Below are positions 59,555-64,000 of a stretch of DNA of 64,000 nt, piece after piece. The notes beneath the pieces were generated by a model. The model saw only the letters and a list, made by a program, of their open reading frames with translations, had not been told where the DNA came from and did not search any database. Both the position numbers and the translations under genes were made by a program. This stretch comes from a virus: IMG/VR virus record IMGVR_UViG_3300005537_000002, positions 1-64,000 of that record; one strand, 5' to 3'. Each line of letters opens with the position of its first letter. Position 1 is the first letter of the stretch.

Positions 59555-60391
59555 ATGGCAGTAACACAGGGGGTACAACCGACGCTCACGATACCCCCAC
59601 TACGAATTGAGAGTCCCCAACAAGCGGCGGAGTACATCAAAGTATTGGTGTACGGTATACAAGGTATGGGTAAGACCTACTTTGTAGGGACTGCCGAAGA
59701 CGTTCCGTCGATGAGGAACGTCTTCATCGCCGACTACGACAAGGGTATGATGACCCTAGCTGCTTTAGGGCGAGGTTCGCACCTAAAGACAGTTCAACTA
59801 GAGGCGTTCAGCGGTTACTGGAAGGGAACAGAGTATATTCCGGGTATAACGGACATATACAAGTTCCTAACAGAACAGCCTCACGAGTATAAGACTATCG
59901 TCATTGACGGGGTTCGAGCGATGCAGGAGCTATGTCACGAACAAGTCATGAAAGAGGCGGCAGCTCGAGAAAGGCGTGACCCTGAAGTACCCCAGCAACA
60001 AGACTACGGTCGAGTTGCTTCTCGTATGAAGTTGGTTCTGCAACGATTTGTTAGTCTGCCGATGAACGTTATCATGACGTGTCAGGAGCAGTCGATGCAG
60101 AACCAGTTGACGATGAAGATGTCAACTCGTCCTCACCTACAGGAGTCGCTTGCTCTATTGATTCCAGGTCTATTCGATGTAGTGCTACATCTAGACGTAG
60201 CTGTAAAGATGGTAGATGGTAAGTCGATAACGACTAGACTTGCTCAGTGCCAGCCAGATGGACAGTACGTAGCTAAGGATAGGTCCGGAAGGTTGGGGTC
60301 TGTTATTGAGGACCCTACAATGGGATACATTCACGATCGGGTTACAGCCGCGTTAGCGGTAAAACCCACTACTACCACCAAAGTTAAGTAA
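59555..60391 (+). CDS. Sak4-like RecA-fold ATPase (single-strand annealing), 278 aa
   Basis: ATG with CAAGGG upstream. P-loop VLVYGIQGMGKTYFVG (about 29-44), Walker B-like YKTIVIDGVRAMQEL (about 109-123), then RVASRMKLVLQRF and a motif LPMNVIMTCQEQ. This is the layout of phage RecA-fold annealing proteins of the Sak4 type. It sits between nuclease B and the SSB-like gene, a typical recombination trio. Confidence 0.75.
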   Translation: MAVTQGVQPTLTIPPLRIESPQQAAEYIKVLVYGIQGMGKTYFVGTAEDVPSMRNVFIADYDKGMMTLAALGRGSHLKTVQLEAFSGYWKGTEYIPGITDIYKFLTEQPHEYKTIVIDGVRAMQELCHEQVMKEAAARERRDPEVPQQQDYGRVASRMKLVLQRFVSLPMNVIMTCQEQSMQNQLTMKMSTRPHLQESLALLIPGLFDVVLHLDVAVKMVDGKSITTRLAQCQPDGQYVAKDRSGRLGSVIEDPTMGYIHDRVTAALAVKPTTTTKVK

Positions 60392-60409
60392 CAGAAAGGG
60401 ACAGCAACA

Positions 60410-60901
60410 ATGGCAACATTAGATTTCAGTCAAGTCGAGGAGAGAGAAGGTTTTAATACTCTTCCTACGGGAGCTTATACGGTAGCTCTTGCTAAGGTGG
60501 AACAGAAAATGTCTAACTCTAGCGGTAAGCCAATGTATTCAGTGGAGTTCGTCATTCAAGGACCGATTTATGCACAGCGCCGGTTGTGGGATAATTTCAG
60601 TCTCCAACTGAACTCGATGTGGAAACTGCAAGCATTTCTGCAAGCACTTCACCCGGAGGAAGAGATTGGGAAGACCTACGACTGGGTCGAGAATGGGGAT
60701 CAAGGCCGACAGGTCGTAGCTTTGGTTAAGCACGAGGTCTATAACGGTAAGTTGTCTGAACGTATCGAAGCGTATTGGCCCGCTAACGAGAAAGGTCAGG
60801 AAGTGTTAGCACGTAACGTTCCTGATCCGAAGAGCGTTCCGAGCATGCCAGAGAACGGAGCACAAGCTCCGGTAGGGGCTAGCTCACTGTTTAGTATGTA
60901 G
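60410..60901 (+). CDS. Single-strand DNA-binding protein-like (DUF669-type), 163 aa
   Basis: ATG with GAAAGGG upstream. FNTLPTGAYTVALAKVEQKM, then KPMYSVEFVIQGPIYAQRRL and WDNFSLQLNSMWKLQAFLQA match the DUF669 family often found beside Sak4-like genes. The tail is Pro/Ala-rich. Probably coats single strands in replication and recombination. Confidence 0.72.
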   Translation: MATLDFSQVEEREGFNTLPTGAYTVALAKVEQKMSNSSGKPMYSVEFVIQGPIYAQRRLWDNFSLQLNSMWKLQAFLQALHPEEEIGKTYDWVENGDQGRQVVALVKHEVYNGKLSERIEAYWPANEKGQEVLARNVPDPKSVPSMPENGAQAPVGASSLFSM

Positions 60902-60909
60902 TCGTTCCC

Positions 60910-60953
60910 ACTAATGGATGCAGAGTTAGACTCCTAACTCTGCATCCATTAGT
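60910..60953 (+). terminator. Perfect 20-base-pair hairpin between recombination and deazaguanine genes
   Basis: Arm 60910-60929 (ACTAATGGATGCAGAGTTAG), loop ACTC, arm 60934-60953. Only ACTATTTAAG follows, so termination without a U-run is uncertain; it may be an RNase site. Confidence 0.65.
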
Positions 60954-60994
60954 ACTATTTAAGACGCGCTAATACTAAACAGGAAAGGAAGCTG

Positions 60995-61405
60995 ATGGAA
61001 CAGGCATTAATTCGAAAGGCCTTCAAGTTTGAGTCTGCACATCAATTACCACATCATAGAGGTCAGTGTGCTAGACTCCATGGACATTCTTACCGGTTAG
61101 AGGTTTTTGTGTACGGTCCGATACAAGAAGTAGTCGAAGACGCACCTGACAGTAGTGAGGGCATGGTAATGGACTTTGGTGATATAAGTGCGGTAGTAAA
61201 GGAACACATTATTACTAGACTCGACCACTACAATCTGAATGACGTGGTTCCCGTTCCAGTAACGACTGCAGAGTTAGTCGCTTGCTGGATTCGAGATACA
61301 TTGCTCCCCTACGTGCCAAATTTGTTTGCCATACGTCTTTGGGAGACCGAAGACGGCTACGCTGAAGTGTACGTAGGCGGAGCAAACTTCAAGTTGTTGC
61401 CGTAG
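60995..61405 (+). CDS. queD: QueD, 6-carboxytetrahydropterin synthase, 136 aa
   Basis: ATG with GAAAGGAAG upstream. Zinc ligands His16, His29 and His31 (FESAHQLPHHRG, CARLHGHSY), catalytic Cys25, LDHYNLND, and the C-terminal RLWETEDGYAEV with the substrate Glu. Length is standard. It turns dihydroneopterin triphosphate (from FolE) into 6-carboxytetrahydropterin, the QueE substrate. First of a run with queE and folE. Confidence 0.9.
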   Translation: MEQALIRKAFKFESAHQLPHHRGQCARLHGHSYRLEVFVYGPIQEVVEDAPDSSEGMVMDFGDISAVVKEHIITRLDHYNLNDVVPVPVTTAELVACWIRDTLLPYVPNLFAIRLWETEDGYAEVYVGGANFKLLP

Positions 61406-61454
61406 TGCGTAACGTATAGAGAAAGGCGCCTAACATGTTGAAGGAGGAAAACCT

Positions 61455-62234
61455 TTGAGTATTGACACTCAGACAGTCTCCGAAGTTGAACCAAACGTCG
61501 TTGAACGGAAGTTTACTGTCAGTGAGATTTATGGAGACGTAGTTCAGGGGGAAGGAACTATGACTTACGTACGCACCCATTTCTTACGGATGGGTGGCTG
61601 CGACTACCAACATTGCAGTTGGTGTGATAGTTTGTACGCAGTTCTCCCAGAAGAGGTACGTAAGTTGGAACGGTTATCCGCAAAGGAGATCGTTACAAGA
61701 ATACTTAGTCTACCTAGAGCTCCATACGTTACCATTAGTGGGGGTAATCCGGTAATGCACAAACTAGATGACGTAGTTGATGCATTGCACGCTGCAAATT
61801 ATTGTGTGGCAGTCGAGACTCAGGGAACGCTTTGGAAAGACTGGGTAGGACAGTGCGAGTGTATCACTTGCTCTCCTAAACCACCTAGCTCAGGTATGAC
61901 GACCAATTGGTCGTTACTGGACAATTTCATCGCCAAGTCAAGACTTGCCAACACACAACTGTGCTTAAAGGTAGTCGTCTTCACTGATGATGACTACGAG
62001 TACGCACGGACGGTGTACCATAGATACAGATGCGATGATGGGAGTACACCATTCTACCTACAAACTGGTACGATACTGCCAACTACAGAGAATCCGAATG
62101 GGGATACAGTTTATACTCTAACCCAACGATATAGAGAGTTGACCGAACGAGTACTAGCGGACGGTGACATGCAGTATGCTAGACCTAGTTGTCAACAGCA
62201 TGTACTGATGTACGGCCACAAGAGAGGAATCTGA
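61455..62234 (+). CDS. queE: QueE, 7-carboxy-7-deazaguanine synthase, 259 aa
   Basis: TTG start with AAGGAGGAAAA upstream. VSEIYGDVVQGEGTMTYVR, the radical-SAM cysteines Cys49, Cys54 and Cys57 (GGCDYQHCSWCDS), TISGGNPVMH, ETQGTLWKDW and SPKPPSSGM are QueE hallmarks. The cysteine spacing C-x4-C-x2-C is one residue longer than the usual C-x3-C-x2-C. It forms CDG from 6-carboxytetrahydropterin. The next gene starts three bases after its stop. Confidence 0.9.
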   Translation: MSIDTQTVSEVEPNVVERKFTVSEIYGDVVQGEGTMTYVRTHFLRMGGCDYQHCSWCDSLYAVLPEEVRKLERLSAKEIVTRILSLPRAPYVTISGGNPVMHKLDDVVDALHAANYCVAVETQGTLWKDWVGQCECITCSPKPPSSGMTTNWSLLDNFIAKSRLANTQLCLKVVVFTDDDYEYARTVYHRYRCDDGSTPFYLQTGTILPTTENPNGDTVYTLTQRYRELTERVLADGDMQYARPSCQQHVLMYGHKRGI

Positions 62235-62236
62235 CA

Positions 62237-63028
62237 TTGACAACGCAGCGTATGCCGTTCAACTTAAGTGCGGAACTTGTTGCCGGTCTTCGTAAGCAAT
62301 CCGTACGAGCTTGTCTGCAGTGTGGCGTAACGGAAGCCCAGTCGTTGGAGTTAACGGGTAGAGGTTTGCAGACACATAGGGTTAAGAGTGGGGAAGTGAC
62401 AGAGGACATTGTAATGTGCCACGACTGTCACTTCCGCCAGCATAATGACCCGGAAGTGGACCGAGCACGATATCAAACTGTGCTAGCTTCTACTCGTAAT
62501 TGGCTGGAATCCTTAGGGGTAGACCTAACACACGGCGACTTCAGAGAAACTGCTAGGAGAGTGGCTACATACTACTTAGGACACTTTAAGTCTCCGGATT
62601 CTGTTGAGTACGAGTTAGAACAACTACGACAGGCGAAGTTCTCGACAGGATATAGTGGTATGGTAGCTGTATCCGGCATTCAAGCGGACGGTCTCTGTCC
62701 TCACCATCTGCTACCTGTACGATATACTATTAAAGTAGGGTATCTCCCCTACGAAGGTAGAGCAATCGGCCTGTCTAAGCTGCCGAGGGTAGTTGAGTTA
62801 TGTGCCAGCATACCTCGATTACAAGAAGATATCACGATGTGGATAGCGGAAGAGGTTTCGCTAGCTGCAGAAACTCCTCACGTAGCTGTGCAAATTGTGG
62901 GGAAGCACAGTTGTATGGAGATTAGGGGCGTCCGTCAACGTAAGTCGGATACTACAACTACAGTGCTTCTAGGTCACTTCCTAGAAGAAACTAATTCTCA
63001 CCGCGAATTCCTAGCGCTCACCGACTAG
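62237..63028 (+). CDS. folE: HNH-like zinc domain fused to GTP cyclohydrolase I (FolE), 263 aa
   Basis: TTG at 62237 with GAGAGGAA upstream; the longer frame lies in queE. Residues 20-70 hold a zinc/HNH-like fold: Cys26-xx-Cys29, THRVKSG (His47), MCHDCHFRQH (Cys61, Cys64, His65, His69). Residues about 75-263 are GTP cyclohydrolase I: VSGIQADGLCPHHLLPV, AIGLSKLPRVVELCA and VGKHSCMEIRGVRQRKS, with zinc ligands Cys and His in CPHH and HSC. It makes dihydroneopterin triphosphate from GTP for QueD. The fused domain is not part of ordinary FolE. Confidence 0.85.
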   Translation: MTTQRMPFNLSAELVAGLRKQSVRACLQCGVTEAQSLELTGRGLQTHRVKSGEVTEDIVMCHDCHFRQHNDPEVDRARYQTVLASTRNWLESLGVDLTHGDFRETARRVATYYLGHFKSPDSVEYELEQLRQAKFSTGYSGMVAVSGIQADGLCPHHLLPVRYTIKVGYLPYEGRAIGLSKLPRVVELCASIPRLQEDITMWIAEEVSLAAETPHVAVQIVGKHSCMEIRGVRQRKSDTTTTVLLGHFLEETNSHREFLALTD

Positions 63029-63038
63029 GGATGTGGTA

Positions 63039-63530
63039 GTGCAAGAAGAAAGGTACACTTTTGTGAATCAACCTAGACCAGCGGGTACGTTTACGTACAC
63101 AGACCACGAGTTTAATGAAGAGTTCCTGCATTTCATGCAGGAGTGTATGGAAACGTATCGAGAACGAGCTCAAGAGTACAATAACGCAGCGGCTAGTACG
63201 TCGATGTTAGAGTACTTTGAGCCGGATGTGGTGATCCCAAACCACTTTGCAGCGTGCTACATGTACGTTAAACATAAGTTCAGTCGGTTCGCAAACTGCC
63301 TGAAGAACTACATCGCAAAGGTAGAACTCGTTGCTGACACTCGAGTTAGTTACGAACGAGCGGAAGATAGCATACGAGACTTAGTCAACTACGCCGCATT
63401 TGAGGCAGTCATTCTACGACTGCACTACAAGTGGGTACAGTCCCAACTACGTACGCCTCAAGCTATCTATGATCAAGCTCCAGAGATTGACGTAGATCAA
63501 CAAGTTCCCGTTGTGAACGGACACCACTAA
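63039..63530 (+). CDS. Possible nucleotide-modification-associated protein (DUF1599/Nmad1-like), 163 aa
   Basis: GTG at 63039 gives better spacing from AGGGAT than GTG 63033. Helical chain with FLHFMQECMETYRERAQEYN, then YVKHKFSRFANCLKNY and SYERAEDSIRDLVNYAAFEA. The order of E-x..-Y-N, K-x-S/x-R and ED..DL.NYA resembles the DUF1599 (nucleotide modification associated domain 1) pattern. It lies between folE and the transglycosylase-like gene, in keeping with a role in base modification. The family call is tentative. Confidence 0.5.
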   Translation: MQEERYTFVNQPRPAGTFTYTDHEFNEEFLHFMQECMETYRERAQEYNNAAASTSMLEYFEPDVVIPNHFAACYMYVKHKFSRFANCLKNYIAKVELVADTRVSYERAEDSIRDLVNYAAFEAVILRLHYKWVQSQLRTPQAIYDQAPEIDVDQQVPVVNGHH

Positions 63531-63547
63531 ACGAAAGGTGCAGGCTG

Positions 63548-64000
63548 ATGCAAGCGTCAATCATCAGTCCTGTATCTTTACTAGATGCAGTTTCATTACG
63601 ACAGAAACTGCATCTAGTCTTAGTACAGGAGCTGGAGAGAAGCAAGGCGTATGCAGACTTCTATACGAACGTTATACGGCCTAGAGGTGACTACCTTATT
63701 CTAGATAATGGCGCGTTCGAGCTAGGAGAAGCTGCTAGTGCTGAACTACTCCTCAAATGGGTACGATTGCTGCATCCGGATGAAATTGTGTTACCGGATG
63801 TACGCGAGGATTCCTTTGCTACGCTTAGTCGCACAACCGACTTCATACAGCACGTCTTACCGTTGATAGACTACCCGATTAAGTGTATGGCAGTGCCTCA
63901 AGGGAAAAACTTGCAAGAGTGGATGATGTGCTTGCATATTATGCTGTCTATACCCCAGATTACGTGTATCGGACCTTATGAGGAAAGTGCCGACTGGTTC
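63548..64000 (+). CDS. Transglycosylase-like (DpdA/TGT superfamily) protein, N-terminal 151 aa, cut by window edge
   Basis: ATG with GAAAGG upstream. The frame is open to the window end. YLILDNGAFELGEAAS, then HPDEIVLPDVREDS, MAVPQGKNLQEWMM and CIGPYEES read as strands of a TGT-type barrel with Asp in the place of the catalytic DSGxF motif (here DNGAF). It differs from the 7512 protein by lacking the N-terminal finger. With folE-queD-queE just upstream it probably uses their product. Its C-terminus and full length are outside the window. Confidence 0.6.
   Translation, partial: MQASIISPVSLLDAVSLRQKLHLVLVQELERSKAYADFYTNVIRPRGDYLILDNGAFELGEAASAELLLKWVRLLHPDEIVLPDVREDSFATLSRTTDFIQHVLPLIDYPIKCMAVPQGKNLQEWMMCLHIMLSIPQITCIGPYEESADWF

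Overview
This window is part of the genome of a tailed, siphovirus-like double-stranded DNA phage with a bacterial host. It holds a capsid gene, head-tail connector genes, a tail-tube gene, a frameshifted tail chaperone, a 1577-residue tape measure, baseplate and fibre genes, then lysis, replication, recombination and 7-deazaguanine base-synthesis genes. No tail sheath gene is visible. Expression signals are bacterial: promoters of the form TTGATT or TTGTAA, 17-18 bases, TATAAT; Shine-Dalgarno sites such as AGGAGG; and hairpin terminators. The host cannot be named. A long Thr-Pro-Val spacer protein and a conserved actinobacterial/Chloroflexota-type protein hint weakly at a Gram-positive or Chloroflexota host.

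Layout. 1-3750: end of the head genes, with a major capsid gene that I read as split by three group I introns, one carrying an HNH homing endonuclease. 3750-10600: accessory genes, including two multi-HTH proteins related to that endonuclease, a DpdA-like transglycosylase, and a 400-base noncoding locus that contains what looks like a circularly permuted tRNA gene (T arm and 3' acceptor strand first, then 5' acceptor strand and D arm) plus a second, more degenerate one. 10600-35600: decoration/head, connector and tail genes; a fourth group I intron sits nine codons before the stop of a tail gene. 35600-37350: small membrane proteins. 37480-42250: HNH protein, sigma-like factor, endolysin and a holin-like protein. 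42290-45220 (minus strand): primase-helicase and a small winged-helix protein. 45220-45835: a noncoding region with paired repeat and dyad modules, a candidate origin or control region. 45836-60900: SNF2-type and DinG/XPD-type helicases, Pol I, an adenine methyltransferase-like protein, two Cas4-like nucleases, a Sak4-like ATPase and an SSB-like protein. 60995-64000: queD, queE, an HNH-folE fusion, a possible nucleotide-modification protein, and the start of a second transglycosylase-like gene.

How it fits together. folE, queD and queE make 7-carboxy-7-deazaguanine from GTP. The transglycosylase-like proteins would swap a deazaguanine base into DNA. queC is not in the window, so which base is inserted cannot be told. 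An octamer CTGTGCTA/TAGCACAG is strikingly frequent on both strands and in all codon frames, which suggests a DNA-level role. All coordinates, motif counts and splice sites were read by eye.
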